64,000 nucleotides of DNA from Dryas octopetala (Eukaryota > Streptophyta > Magnoliopsida > Rosales > Rosaceae). Of the stretch, positions 1-12,122 are shown piece after piece; the first letter of the stretch is position 1; the number at the start of each line of letters is the position of its first letter. The stretch is taken from contig OY992832.1 in assembly GCA_963921425.1 (NCBI GenBank), positions 24,579,489 to 24,643,488 on the forward strand, given 5' to 3'. Below the pieces are notes generated by a model. It did not search any database. It worked only from the letters and a program-made list of their open reading frames with translations, and had not been told where the DNA came from. The position numbers and the translations under genes are program-made.

Positions 1-1491
1 AGACGAAAACCCGGCGCTGAGATCACGAACCCAACCCGCTCCTATTCTGCGTATCTCCCTACCACGCCTAACATCCACTATCTCCGTCATAATACGAAGA
101 CCGGCATCGCGATCGACTCCAACGGAGTGTCCAGAGGGTACTGGCTGGCCACCTCCTCCTAATAACTCGCCTTCTTGGCGAGCATCTCAGCCTTCAAAAT
201 GTTATACACAAGTTAGAAATTAGGAAATTAAATACAAATATAAAAAATAGTGAAATAAAACTAAAATATAAAAAACTAACGTGCTTCGTCATGCCCTTCT
301 TGTTGCCAGGTCGGCCATAAACATCCATGTAGTTGTCGAGCTCCGGAAATTGCGAACTAGCCTGAAAAAGAATATAATGTTGACAAAAAATCAAACAATA
401 CTAAGGAATATATATATATTAAATTAAATAATGGCTCACCTGACGATACGACTCCACCCAGTATGAGAAGGGCATCAAACCACCATGATGATCAATCCTT
501 ACGGGCGCTTTTCGGTTCTTAAGATTGACATTCGACTTCTTCTGTTAAATATTAAGCAAATTGTAAATGCATTAGTGCATATACGATAAAGGAATAACAT
601 AAGAAAAAATGTTTTTGAACTCTTAAAATAATATAATATACCAAAAATTCCGGACTTTGAAGATAAGTGCACAACCACTGCCACTGATCAAGCCGAGATG
701 CCATCTCCGGAGAGGGGCTGGTCAATGCCTCATCTGTTGATCCAAACATGTTATATTCCCTGTGCAGCTCGTGCTTCCCTTGTGTGTAAACTTTTCTCAA
801 TAACTTTTCTAAATACCTAGCTACATCCGGATCCTCCGTCCGAATGTCATAGTTTACCTGAAAAAAAATTAATATTAAATTGTTAAGAATAATCAAATTC
901 ATCATTTTGTATTAATCGAAATATGCTCTGCTTTTGGCGTCATTAACCTTTTCCTGACTGGGGAAAAGCATGAGGCAGTTGGCACAGATAATCGCCCCGA
1001 AAAAGGAAGTGAAAGTACTATGGACCTCCTTGCTCGGTCGTAGGTGATCTTTCTCAAGAACGATTCGAATCCTCTCGTTCGTCGTGCGCGTGATTCGGGA
1101 CGCCTTCAACCCTCTACTTATCCCCCTCGTGTTTTTGGTACCTACAAAAGCAAATATAACATATTAATTTCACAGTAATCTTATAACATCTAAATAAGAT
1201 TAAACCTAAACACAAGTGCTGTGAAAACATTTTTCTTACTCTCTGATGATGAGGCAGTATGAGTGGATGACGCAACATTATCATATACACCATAACGATG
1301 GCACGTTGGGCCCTCCGTGCCAACAGAATCGCAGACCTAGTACTTGATGAAAGATCTGGGGCTATCGCCGAGGTCGATTCGCCCTGGACTATGAGCCCGG
1401 CCTGTACTGCAGGGGCGGGCTGGGCTGTAGAGGGGGACCTGGATGCTGAACTAGACCTCCGAGATCCACCCTTGTTCGAGATCAAACTCAT
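1..1491 (-). pseudogene. CACTA second gene, Transposase_24-type (Ptta/En/Spm, PF03004-like), broken
   Basis: Several minus-strand exons with good splice sites can be read: about 1,491-1,291 (start MSLISNKGGS), 1,141-948 (contains a TRGISRGLKAS segment), 857-642 (HELHREYNMFG and WQWLCTYLQSPEF), 541-440 (HHGGLMPFSYWVESYRQ), 361-281 (YMDVYGRPGNKKG) and 191-1. The order and motifs match plant Transposase_24 proteins: a conserved RGxTRG-like stretch, then the DWxWLC-like stretch, then an ESY and a GTPxExIP-like tail. In the last exon the frame hits an in-frame TAG at about 158-160, where the copy at the right end of the window reads through. The first exon join is also out of phase as I place it. 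The encoded protein in this family is thought to bind the subterminal repeats. Confidence 0.7.
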
Positions 1492-1532
1492 CTGCACAAT
1501 TCAATAAATATTTATGTTAGTCAAAAAGAAAA

Positions 1533-1549
1533 CTAAAGTAATGACTTAC

Positions 1550-1580
<31 letters not shown>

Positions 1581-3470
1581 TATACCATCATCATCATCAT
1601 CTATACCATCAACATCATCATCTTCATCTTCATCTTCATCTTCATCTTCATCATCTTCATCATCGATGAAATCATTAACATTAATACGGGGAAGTGGCCC
1701 AAAATCAATTGATAAGGCATCAATCTCAATTGAAGGAACGTCATGTATCTCGACTTGTTGTATGATAACATCATTGTTGTATGGATTGGATATGGTCGTA
1801 GATGAATCCTCTTGATAGGCCACGTCATCCTGATTTTTCTTTTCCGGAATATCTCATATATTTTGATTCTGAATTATCTGAGCTACTTTCCAACCCGCAC
1901 CCACCTTAGGATCATCCAGATAACATACTGGTTTAGCCATAGTGGCAAGAATAAATGGATCATTCTCATACCATCGAGTGTTTGTGTTCACAGATATTAA
2001 GTCATAATCGAGTTTAATACTGTTGTTTCTATTCGGGTCTGTATTAAACCAATAACACTTAAATAACACAACTTGAAAGTGATGCGAGTACAACACTTGA
2101 TGTACACTCGTTAGCTTGCCATAGAAATCTACCGTGCCAGTCTCCAAGTTCTCTACACAAACCCCGCTATTTTGAGTGCTCAAGATGTCATCTTGTTCTA
2201 CAGTTAAAAACTTAACTTCATTCACATTACATCCGGAAAACGTTTCAACCCATTGAATGTCACTCGCCAAACTCATTAACTCCTTGTATAATGGTGAATT
2301 ATCATCAGTCAGCTTTTCCATCTGTTTAAAGACAATGTAATTAATATATTACAAAAAACATACAAACACATGAACGAACTGATAATTATTGTCAGTAATC
2401 ACTTACATGTTCCTTAAACCATTTAGGAAACAATTCCCGATACTTTTTCTCTACACGTTCCTTGTCCCATCCTGGATAGTCGCGATTCATTAGTTCCTCA
2501 TGCTCATTGCGTAAGGAGTCAACTTCTTCGCAATTATTAAGTTTGAACTAATGAGCCACCTCCATATCGTGTTTCAAGATTTCAACAGCTGGTTTAGGGG
2601 CTTCGCCAAATGGTCGTGTAGTTTGAGAAAAGACAGAAAGTGTCTCATTTTTTTCGCCACCGTCGTCGTTGCGTTGGGGCCGATTGAATGACGTCTCAAC
2701 ACTGCTGAGATACATTGCATAGTAGGTGATGAATTCATTTACAATGTATGCCTCCGCTATGGAGCCTTCGGGGTGTGCTCTGTTTCGGACGTACCTTTTG
2801 TAATTACTCAACATTCTGCAAATGTAAGTACATAGTGAGAAAACGTTTTTGAGTAACATAGAGCTAAACTTGAAGAATAGTAACAAAATAGTTTATGAAT
2901 TGTTACCTTTCTATTGGGTACATCCACCGATAACTGACCGGCCCAGCAAGAATTGCATCTTGCAGTAAATATATCATCAAGTGAATCATTATATCAAAAA
3001 AGCTAGTGGAAATATTTATTCAAATTTTCATAGGATGTACACAATCTCATCTTTCAATTTTGTCACGTCCGACACACGCAACGTCTTAGCGCATATATGC
3101 TGAAAGAACCTTAACAACCCAATAATCGATTTAACCACATCTTTGCGCAAAAATTTTTGAATACCCACCGAAAGCAGCCGTTGCAATAAAACATTACAAT
3201 CATGACTCTCAAGCCCAAAATTTTTCCAGAGTCCATTTTCACATTCCGTGAGATATTGGCTACGTATCCATCTGGAAATTTGACCGATATAAGAAATTTT
3301 AAAAATTTTTTCTTTTACCTAGGCTTCACTGTATAAAATAGATGCTTCTTTATCATTTTTTCACCCTTCTTCGTTAACTACAAATATTTCATGATGCCCA
3401 TTTCTTGCAAATCTTGTCGAGTCTTAATTGTGTCCTTTGATTTTCCTTCAATGCCCAGCGTCCATGCGCG
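1533..3470 (-). pseudogene. CACTA transposase TNP2-like, C-terminal half only (DUF4218 + DUF4216), frameshifted
   Basis: Read on the minus strand from 3,470: a GIEGKSKDTIKTRQDL segment, FPDGYVANISRNV, GLESHDCNVLLQRLL, then YVRNRAHPEGSIAEAY (DUF4218), a WFKEH segment near 2,410, and VVLFKCYWFNT with WYENDPFILATMAKPV (DUF4216, 2,321-1,854). This is the order of the C-terminal half of plant TNP2 transposases. The N-terminal catalytic part is missing; sequence beyond about 3,480 is AT-rich without similarity. There is a one-base frameshift near 3,240, two stops near 3,030-3,020 and another frameshift near 3,000. The tail (1,823-1,533) is a run of acidic residues from an ATC/TTC microsatellite. 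Confidence 0.8.
1552..1668. repeat. ATC/TTC trinucleotide microsatellite coding for a poly-Asp/Glu tail
   Basis: Interrupted ATC and TTC trinucleotide runs. On the minus strand in the transposase frame they read GAT/GAA, giving a long acidic tract at the end of the TNP2-like remnant. Confidence 0.9.
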
Positions 3471-3479
3471 CGTCCAACA

Positions 3480-4171
3480 GACTCTCAAATGAGTTTAAGG
3501 TGAAGTTAAGTTGAATGTAGAAAGTTAGTCACTGATAACTTTGCACAGGCGCTTCGTGCCACTTGACCTAACCCAGTATTCGAGGAGTGCTGGACTACGT
3601 CATCGGGAATTTTGCAATTACAACTAAATTAAATGTAATATACAAATTAAACTATAATTAATCTAACAATATACATACAAGCATACAAACAAACTAATAA
3701 ATTTTAGAATTTAAAAACATACAAACTAACTAATCAATTTTATAATTAATTTTAACATACAAACTAATTCACTAAAAAAGTTTAATACAATTATATATGA
3801 AACATTAAATACTAAATTATACAAAAACTTAACTAAGAGATAGATTAAATACATACCTCACCAAAAATGCAACTATCCTTCACAAAAAATGCAACATTAT
3901 CCTTCATTCACCTAAAAAATAAATTATTGTCAAATATTAGCTTAAACTCAGTCTAAATTCAGATTTCACAACCAAACCACTAAATTAAAAAAATCCACAA
4001 CATAAATTAATTACCACATAAAATCAGAAATTCCACAACAAATTTATGCAAAATCTACAACAAGTGCAAACTGTCCAATCCTACAAACGCAAAATCCACA
4101 ATATTAGAAAAAAAAAAAAAAACCAAAAAATAATAATCAATAATTAAAATAACAAAAATTGACAGAGATTG

Positions 4172-4212
<41 letters not shown>

Positions 4213-4430
4213 TTACCCGTGGGGGGGATTCGGTGAGCTGGGAGGGTGGGGGGATGGGTTTCGATGGGAGGGTGGGTTTCAGAGGGGAGGGGTGGGGTGG
4301 GTTTCGGGATGAGGAAGAAAGACGAAGTGGGTTTTCGGGATGAGGGAGGAAAGAGGAGGGAGGAGTGCGAGTTGAGAAAGATGAGTGACAGTGAAACCCA
4401 GCAATCTGGGTATACAAATTAAAAGACTTT
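3480..4430. other. CACTA interior without a readable gene; poly(A) tract and pyrimidine-rich leader
   Basis: AT-rich sequence with no coding similarity found from 3,480 to 4,165, then an A-homopolymer of about 40 bases (4,170-4,210). On the minus strand 4,390-4,215 is pyrimidine-rich, with repeated CCCGAAACCCACC-like units. The same kind of stretch recurs in the second CACTA copy (29,880-30,290), so it is probably the transposase promoter/5' leader. This is inference from position and shared sequence. Confidence 0.5.
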
Positions 4431-4434
4431 GGGC

Positions 4435-6430
4435 GACGAACATGATTTCGTTGCCCAAAGTATATTTGGGCGACGAAATCCTGTTCGTCGCCCAAAGTCG
4501 TTGACTTTAGGGCACTGTTTCATCCCGCCAAAATTTTAAACTTTGGGCGACAAATATTTCGTCGCCCAAAGGTATATTTCATCGCCTAAACACAATTTTA
4601 TGTATAAACCATGGTCATTCATATGTTCAAGCTCCGATACCAAACTTCTACATCTCCAATTGACCTAATTTTTTGAGTGGGAAACTAATAAATGAACGGT
4701 TTGGATCGTTGAAAACACGATCGAAATATAAGGTTCTACATATAAATGAATGGATTTTACACTTCAAATAAAATTCTATTAACTATTTCGTTCAAACCTT
4801 GTCAATTCAATAATTGTGAAGACCATAACGTGATTACAACAATCATAGTCGTTCATCATCTATGTTCATACTCAAAGATCATCCCTGCAAAAAATCGGCT
4901 CAATCAGAGTTCATCTAGCCGTTCGATTATCATTATAAAAATCATGATCCTTCATACACACTAAATGCTAAACCTAACTTCTACTTCTCCGATTGAGATA
5001 ATTTTTTGTATGGATGATCTTTGAGTGGGGGACTAGCCAATGATCTGTTCGGATCGTTAAAAGCATAACAAAAATATGAGCTTCTACATATAAATACACT
5101 TGAATAGTATAATTCTATTAACTTTTTCGTTGAAACTTTGGCGATTCAACAATTTTTGAACACTACAATGTGATTTCAATGATCGGAGCCATTCATTTTA
5201 TTCGTTTATACTAGAAGATCATCCCTGCAAAAATCGGCCAAATCGGAATCATCTACTCCTTCGATTAGTATTAGAAAATTCACGATCGTTCATAAATTCA
5301 AACACCGTTACCTAACTTCTACATCTCCGATTGAGCTAATTTTTTGCATAGATGATCCTTGAGTGGGGAATTAAAAAATGAACGGTTCGAATCTTTAGAA
5401 ATACGATCGTATTGTATGCTATTACATACATAAAATTGTAAACAAAAAAGTATTGGAACTTTGGGCGAGGAACTTAAAATTTCGTCGACCAAAGTGACCT
5501 TGGGCAAGGAAACGTTAAATTTGTCGCCCAAAGTGACTTTCGGCGAGGAAATTTTAAGTTTCTCGCCCAAACCATAATTACAAAACGATCGTTCCTACAT
5601 TCGAACTCTGATACCAAACTTCTACATCTTCAATTGACCTAATTTTCTGCAAGAATAATCTTTAAGTGAGAAACTAATAAATGAACGGTTCGAATCATTT
5701 AAAACATGATCGAGATATGAGGTTCTACATATAAATGAACGGTTTTTACACTTGAAGAATAAAATTATATTAACTCTTTCATTGAAACCTTGTAGCTTCA
5801 ATAATTATGAAGACCACAACGTGATTATCACGATTAGAGCCATTCATCATCTATGTTCATACTCAAAAATCAACCCTGCAAAAATTGGCTCAATCAAAGT
5901 TCATCTACCCGTTCGATTATTATTATAAGAATCACGATCGTTCATACACCCTAAATGCCAAACCTAACTTCTACATCTCCAATTGAGATAATTTTTCGCA
6001 TGGATGATCTTTGAGTAGGGTACTAAGAAATGATCGGTTCGGATCGTTAAAAACACAATAGAAAAGTGATTCTCTACATACAAATACACTTGAAGAGTAT
6101 AATTGTATAGCTTTTTGGTTGAAACTTTGTCGATTCAACAATTGTGAAGACTACAATGTGATTTCAACGATCATAACCATTCATTTTATTCGTTTATACT
6201 CAAAGATCACCCCTGCAAAAAACAAAAAAAAAAAACGGCCAAATGGGAATTCATCTACTCGATCGATTAATATTAGCAGATTCTTGATCGTTCATACATT
6301 CGAACACCGTTACGTAACTTTTACATCTCCGATTGAGCTAATTTTTTGCAATGCTGATCTTTGAATGATGAATTAAAAATTAAACAGTTCGAATCATTGG
6401 AAGCAAGATCGCATTGTATGAATAACCTAC
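4435..6430. repeat. ~340-bp tandem repeat array inside CACTA, about 6 copies
   Basis: The segment around ACTTCTACATCTCC, followed by a TTTTTTGCA..GATGATCTTTGAGT stretch, recurs near 4,641, 4,977, 5,316, 5,611, 5,967 and 6,318. That is a spacing of roughly 300-355 bp. Copies are diverged. Between some units, at 4,430-4,590 and 5,455-5,575, sit short GGGCGACGAA-type inverted repeats. The same unit occurs three times, inverted, in the CACTA copy at 28.6-29.6 kb. Confidence 0.8.
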
Positions 6431-6461
6431 ATATAATTGTACCAAAAAAAAAAAGCAATGA

Positions 6462-6911
6462 GACTTTGGGCGAGGAACATACAAATTCCTCGCCCAAAGT
6501 TACTTTGGACGACAACATATTTCGTCGCCCAAAGTGACTTTAGGCGAGGAACATGTATATTCCTCGCCCAAAGTAACTTTGGGCGACAACATGCATATTC
6601 CTCGCCCAAAATACATATTCGTCGACGAAATATGTTGTCGCCCAAAGTTACTTTGGGTGAGGAACATACAAATTCCTCGCCCAAAGTGACTTTGGGCGAG
6701 GAACATGCATATTCTCCGCCCAATTTATTTGTCAACCACCATTTTGGCGCGTGAGTTTAGGCGACGAAATTATGTCGTCGCCCAAAGTATATTTAGGCGA
6801 GGAACATAGTATTCGTCGCCCAAACCTGTATGAGGTTAGGCAACAAATTTTCTTGTTCACTTTGGGTGACAAATCGAGGTTCGTCTCCCAAAGTTTCGTC
6901 GCCTAAATATG
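6462..6911. repeat. Subterminal inverted-repeat array (TTTGGGCGA[C/G]GAA family)
   Basis: More than a dozen copies of CTTTGGGCGAGGAA or CTTTGGGCGACGAA alternate with their reverse complements, forming back-to-back hairpins right up to the TIR. CACTA elements typically carry short subterminal repeats that bind the element's own protein. The alternating orientation and the C/G variants are directly visible. Confidence 0.85.
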
Positions 6912-6925
6912 TTTTTCTTGTAGTG
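6912..6925 (-). repeat. CACTA terminal inverted repeat (right end)
   Basis: TTTTTCTTGTAGTG, the exact reverse complement of the CACTACAAGAAAAA at 62,971. It marks the outer edge of the first CACTA copy. Confidence 0.9.
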
Positions 6926-9900
6926 TCATGAGCCAATAGTTGTTTAGACATGGAAATAAAATATTGTTTAGAGCACAAAATACATGAAATCACATGTAGG
7001 TATGAGGCTATGAGCGATTATGGTGGCTATACTAGGGGATTTTGGCGTCACCAACTTATGGTGATGGCCGAACCCCGGCCCCTTGTGGGTGTTTTTTGTT
7101 GTTCTTGTCTTTGTTTTGTATAAATTGTTGAATTTGTGCATTTGAATGTTTTGGGTACGTGTTTATGGGCTTTGATAACATGCAATATGATCTTAAAAAG
7201 TTTTTGACACTTTGTTCTATCATGTTTTCATAAACTCATTGCTTTGGTTTGTTATGAGTAAATGAAACTAAAGACATTTGATTGGAAGTGTTAACACATT
7301 GGTGTACACTTGATTCCATAAGCCTAGTTGAGCTCTTGTTGATTATATTTGTTATAATCAAAGTGATGGTTTATTTGTTTTATTGCATAAACCATGAAAT
7401 GCCTTTTATGAGTTCTTTTATCTAAAACCAATAGGGAAAAAGGTTTCTTGAAAGGTTTTAAAAAGGAAAGTTTTTTTGAAAGAAAGGTTTTAAAAAGGTA
7501 AGTTTTTTTGAAACTAGAAACTTTGTTACACCAAAAGAATCCAAGATTTAATATTCACACCCATGTAAATGTACCCATGTGTGAGGACTTCATGGATTGG
7601 TGTATTTATGTTATTTAATTTAATTGTTGAATTAAAATAATATAAATGGTGATTATGGACAAGACCAATGGTATGATACTATGTGATTGGCTGATCATGA
7701 ATGTGGCGGTTTTATAATTATTCATTTATTTGGTTACTATACAAATGGATCGAGTTGTTGTGGACCTTGTGGTACAGAAATTTGATACCGAAACTGGTGT
7801 AAGTGTTCAATTAACTAATATATAGATATTGTCTTAGACACACTCTGCACATTTGGAGTTTTTATGGTATGTCAACTTATATACCCATAGTATAATGCTG
7901 TAAGTTTTCAATTTATTAATGCATATTGTATTAGTGGAACTACGTACTGTACATAAGTGTTAAATTAAGGCAGATTTGAATTTTAAATAACAATACATAT
8001 AATAGACTTGTTTTACTGCTACATGTTGCATGGGGTTATTGTGGTACATGAATTGGATACCCAATTGTACGTTGTATTTTTTTTTTTTTTTACCCAATTG
8101 TTGTATAAGCGTTCAATTAAATAATGGATATTGTATTATTGGCATTAAGTAGATGATTAAACAAAATGCCTAGCCAAAAAAAAAAAGTAGATAAACAAAA
8201 TGGTACAACTTACAAGGGTTCTTCTAACTAGTATATCAATGATTATTGGAATTACTGTACATAGGGTGATGAGTTATATACATAAATTGGACACCAAATG
8301 AGGTCTAAGTGTAGCTATAAGTATCAGATATTACGGAAAGCATAGATAGCATCAAGTATAGAGGGAGAATTTGGACCAAACACCACCCGTGTGTTAGGAC
8401 TTTAGTAAAGGGCCAGTCAAATCCAGATTTCGTTAATTTGGAATGTATTAAGTTAAATTGGAAATTATAATATATTATCCTCCTTTTTATAAATGATACA
8501 CAGCCACCATATATAGTGAATATTAATAATGATTAAAGCTATCATTATGCATGATTAAGGAAATACTTAAAATATGACTACTGTAGCACCAATTAATCCT
8601 CCTACCCCAGAATGCAAGATCAACTGATAGATCGAGTAGATGGTTTGATGATTTACAGATTTAAATGACTAGAGATTAATGTATTATCACAAACTATTGT
8701 GATGTTAAATAATGATGAACAAATCAAGTTTACTCTAACAAACATTGAATTATATTCATCTTCATTGCTTCTTCTTAGATACCTTTTACATCTTATAAAT
8801 AATTATTAATAGGTTAGTTTATATTACTGAACTATTAATAATTATTTAATAAAAAACGCTATTAAAAATTATTACTCATTTCTAACAACTACGTTAATAG
8901 CATATTTATAGAATATAAATACATAATTTAATAAACAAATTTGGTGAACAAATTTTCTAACTCTAATATTATTAATGTGTAACTATTTATTTAGAATGAA
9001 AAAATAAATCAAGGATAAAATGTGGTCTCCTTAACATTACCATTTCGATTAATAATACTTGATGCCTCTAGTATATATATATTAATCTTTTCTAACAACT
9101 AAGATAATTGTTTGTATATAAATAAATCGTTTAACGGACAAATTTGGTGAATAAATTAATTAACCATAGTATTATTAAATTTTAAGCAATTATATATAGG
9201 GAATGAAAAATAGATCAAGGGTAAAGTTGGAATTTCATTGATAAAAAAAGGGGACATATGAGCAAATTTGGGGTTGAAATACAACCTAATTTTTTATCTT
9301 CACGCAAGAACACGTACACCTATATATTTTCAATTCCTATCTCGAAGTGAAATATCCTGTGGTTCTTGGCAGATGTAAAAAGGTAGAGGGCTGTAGTACA
9401 ATAGGTGTGCATTTAGGAAGTAGCGAAGTACAATTAAAGTCGTACTCACCCCCTATGCGTCTAATTTTCTCACAATATGTACTTCGGTGTAGTACAAGTA
9501 CAACAATTGATCGAGTGAAGTACTGGATCGATTGCATTTATATAAAAACATGGCCAATAGCTCGTGGTATTCACCAAGTTCTCCACATAATTAAGCCACA
9601 AGCCCCAAGCCCAGGGTAGAGGAGTCTCACAGGAGCGACCTGAGATCACATGTGTGCACCCTCACCAGAACTCCATGTGTTGGTATTGTTTTTGCCTTCC
9701 ACGTGTTCTCAGGTCGCCCCTGCGGGGCTTCCCTTTACCGAATGATGGCGCTTTTGGCGCACTTGCGGTTAGATACTCATTGTAAGATTCAATCTTGGCC
9801 TTTGGTTTTGAACCTTTCTTTTAAATTGAATTTATGTATAATTTTTCTTATTCATACATAATCTTTTTCCTTCCTGCACTTAATTTTTTACATTTCCAGT

Positions 9901-10608
9901 TTACTACATCTACATAGTGCTTGTTTGCTAATTATGAATTAATAGCCATTTAAGACATCAGCTGAGGAATGAATCAGTTTCCACATCAGCCAATTAATTA
10001 GTTAACCTAGAAGTAGATATATGCACGTGGGTTGATCTGCATTATATATACGTACTATATTACATATAACAAGAGTATAGTATATATATGCTAGTTATTT
10101 GTAATATTTGTAGAAGTTAAATCTTCTAAAGATCTTTAGAAGATTTAACTTTAATTTACTAAGTTGAGTCCCAAGAATTAAAAGTTCAATTGCAATTGGT
10201 TGTGGGGGGCTTAATTGAGATATTTCGATGCAAGACTTTGAATATTTTAGGTATAATTAAGCTCTTCGGTTTGGTTCTTTTTGTTGGGATTATGTCTTTG
10301 AATCTCAGTTTTGCATTTTTATTTTTGGTATAAATTTTGCATTTTAATTAATTTTGTGGGAATGAGAACTTAGGTTTTCTTTATTTTATATAGGAGCTGC
10401 TCCTTGATTAATAGAAGCCCTCCTAAATTACAGAAATATATAGGAGGAGAAATTCCCAGGGCCTGGTAAGTGATTAATTGGAGTGGGAATTTGATTCTTC
10501 GTTGGAGTTTATCATAGGGTTAGTAAATACAATTAGTCTTTTTACTATTGGTAAATGAATGTTGACCCAATTTTCATTTCAATACCTGTAACTTTTAAAT
10601 GTATTAAT
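6926..10608. other. Intergenic, no gene recognised
   Basis: AT-rich sequence with no reading frame resembling a known protein. Small items seen: a ~44-bp direct duplication near 7,455-7,520 (GGTTTTAAAAAGG..GTTTTTTTGAAA); a short GC-richer segment at 9,340-9,860 with an inverted pair GCGACCTGAGA / TCTCAGGTCGC (9,638 and 9,705); and a perfect palindrome at 10,114-10,151. Open frames at 9,337-9,619 on both strands lack any recognisable domain. Confidence 0.6.
10114..10151. repeat. Perfect 38-bp palindrome with no loop
   Basis: Both arms read AAGTTAAATCTTCTAAAGA from their outer ends to the centre at 10,132/10,133. No mismatch and no spacer. Confidence 0.95.
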
Positions 10609-11333
10609 TAGGGGTGTGTTTCGGACAGATCGGATCGGAAATAAAGTGTTCCAATTCCAATAAATAAATTAAATTTTGGAATAAAATTTCGATTCCAATT
10701 TTCATTCCAAAAAATCGGAATTTCAACATCTCATTCCAATTCGGAATTTTCGGGTTTCTCAGAATTTTTGGATTTTTTCGGAATATCACATTTTTGGATC
10801 TTTCGAATAAAAATTTGAAATTTTCAGATAAAAAATCGGAATCTTCACGTTACCTTTTGTTATTAGTAAAAACAAACAAAAAAATTAGTAATTACACGTA
10901 CAAAAAATGTGAGTATTTTTGTTAGCATTTATGTTATTATGATACACATATATTTATAATGTATATCTGTTTATATTAATAGTATTAGTTATTTTTTTTA
11001 ATATATATGTATGTGTATGTTTCAAACAAATAACAAATTAATGAAACATATAGTAAAAACTAAATAAATAATATAATATTAATATAAATATGGAATAAAT
11101 TGACATAATTTCGGAAATATCGAATCGGAATGCCGTTGGAAAATTTCAGAATTTTTCGGATTGGAATTCGGATTGAATCGGAATTTACAGATACATATTC
11201 CAATCCAATTTTTTTCGAAATTTTCAGAATTCGGCATTTTTGAATTTCGGATTTGATTCGGACGTTCTAAAATTGGAAATTTTCATATTGAAATCAGTCG
11301 AATTCAGATCTTCCAATCCAAATCACACCAATA
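10609..11333. mobile_element. Non-autonomous hAT-type element, 725 bp
   Basis: It begins TAGGGGTGTG and ends CACACCAATA. It is flanked by a perfect 8-bp direct repeat GTATTAAT (10,601-10,608 and 11,334-11,341), the target duplication length of hAT elements. The inside has no coding frame. It is full of TTCGGAATT / AATTCCGAT-like short motifs in both orientations, probably subterminal repeats. Confidence 0.85.
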
Positions 11334-11660
11334 GTATTAATTGACTAAATGCTCTCAATCATATGTTTAATTAGTAATTCCAATCGATAATTTTGGTTAA
11401 AAAAGGTTAACATAAGTTAGGCAGCAATAATATGCCACCTGAGCTATTTACTGAACGGCACAACCACCTATTTAAAACATGCCACCTGAGCTTTACTTAA
11501 TTATCACTTCTTATTTCCTTCTATTTCCCTTCTCTCTCTAACGCAAAATGCCCATTTTCTTTTACTCTGTTTGAATTGTGGGGGATTTCAATATTATGGC
11601 TTTCGTTCATGGTGTGTTTATTAGGGGGCTTGAACTCCTTCCAACCTCCATACCAGTATT

Positions 11661-12090
11661 TAGGGGTGGGCACGGTACGGTATGGTACGGTATGAGCCCC
11701 ATACCGATACCATACCGAAATTTTTATTCGGTACGGTATCGGTACGGTATGAACATTTTTAAACTTGTACCATACCATACCAATGTTTTATGAATTCGGT
11801 ATGGTTCGGTATGGTTTCGGTATATACCAACATTTTAAACTTCCTTTTTTTTTTTTTGTCAAAAAACAATATTTAACAAAAAAAAAAAATACTTTTTCCC
11901 AACCAAAAGATTAAACAAAACCCAATTTGTACGTTCCTTTCATTTCTGTTGTGAACTATGACCGATGGTATTGATCCTTAATTAACCATCAAACGACTAA
12001 CTAAGCACATATATAATTCTAACCCAATTCATCATCAACCAGTGTAAACACAGAATTAGAAAAGAAAGCAACTGATCATAAATCACACAC

Positions 12091-12122
<32 letters not shown>

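Larger units (their letters stand above)
1..6925 (-). mobile_element. CACTA (En/Spm) DNA transposon, decayed, cut by the window start
   Basis: The right end is a CACTA terminal inverted repeat read inward on the minus strand (CACTACAAGAAAAA as reverse complement at 6,912-6,925). Inward from it come an array of GGGCGACGAA-type inverted repeats, about six ~340-bp tandem repeats, a pyrimidine-rich leader-like stretch, and minus-strand remnants of the two usual CACTA genes (TNP2-like, then a Transposase_24-type gene). The other TIR lies left of position 1. By comparison with the copy starting at 62,971, it should be less than about 1 kb away. Stops and frameshifts in the coding parts, and loss of the catalytic half of TNP2, mean this copy is not autonomous. 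Confidence 0.85.

Noticed and set aside
4055-4495. 146-codon minus-strand frame with poly-Phe
   Set aside because: It spans the poly(A) tract and pyrimidine-rich leader; a low-complexity translation.
6427-6754. Open frames in the GGGCGACGAA array, also resembling a CRISPR-like repeat array
   Set aside because: The frames repeat the palindromic motif on both strands. The setting is a plant CACTA element; repeats alternate in orientation and have no unique spacers of constant length.
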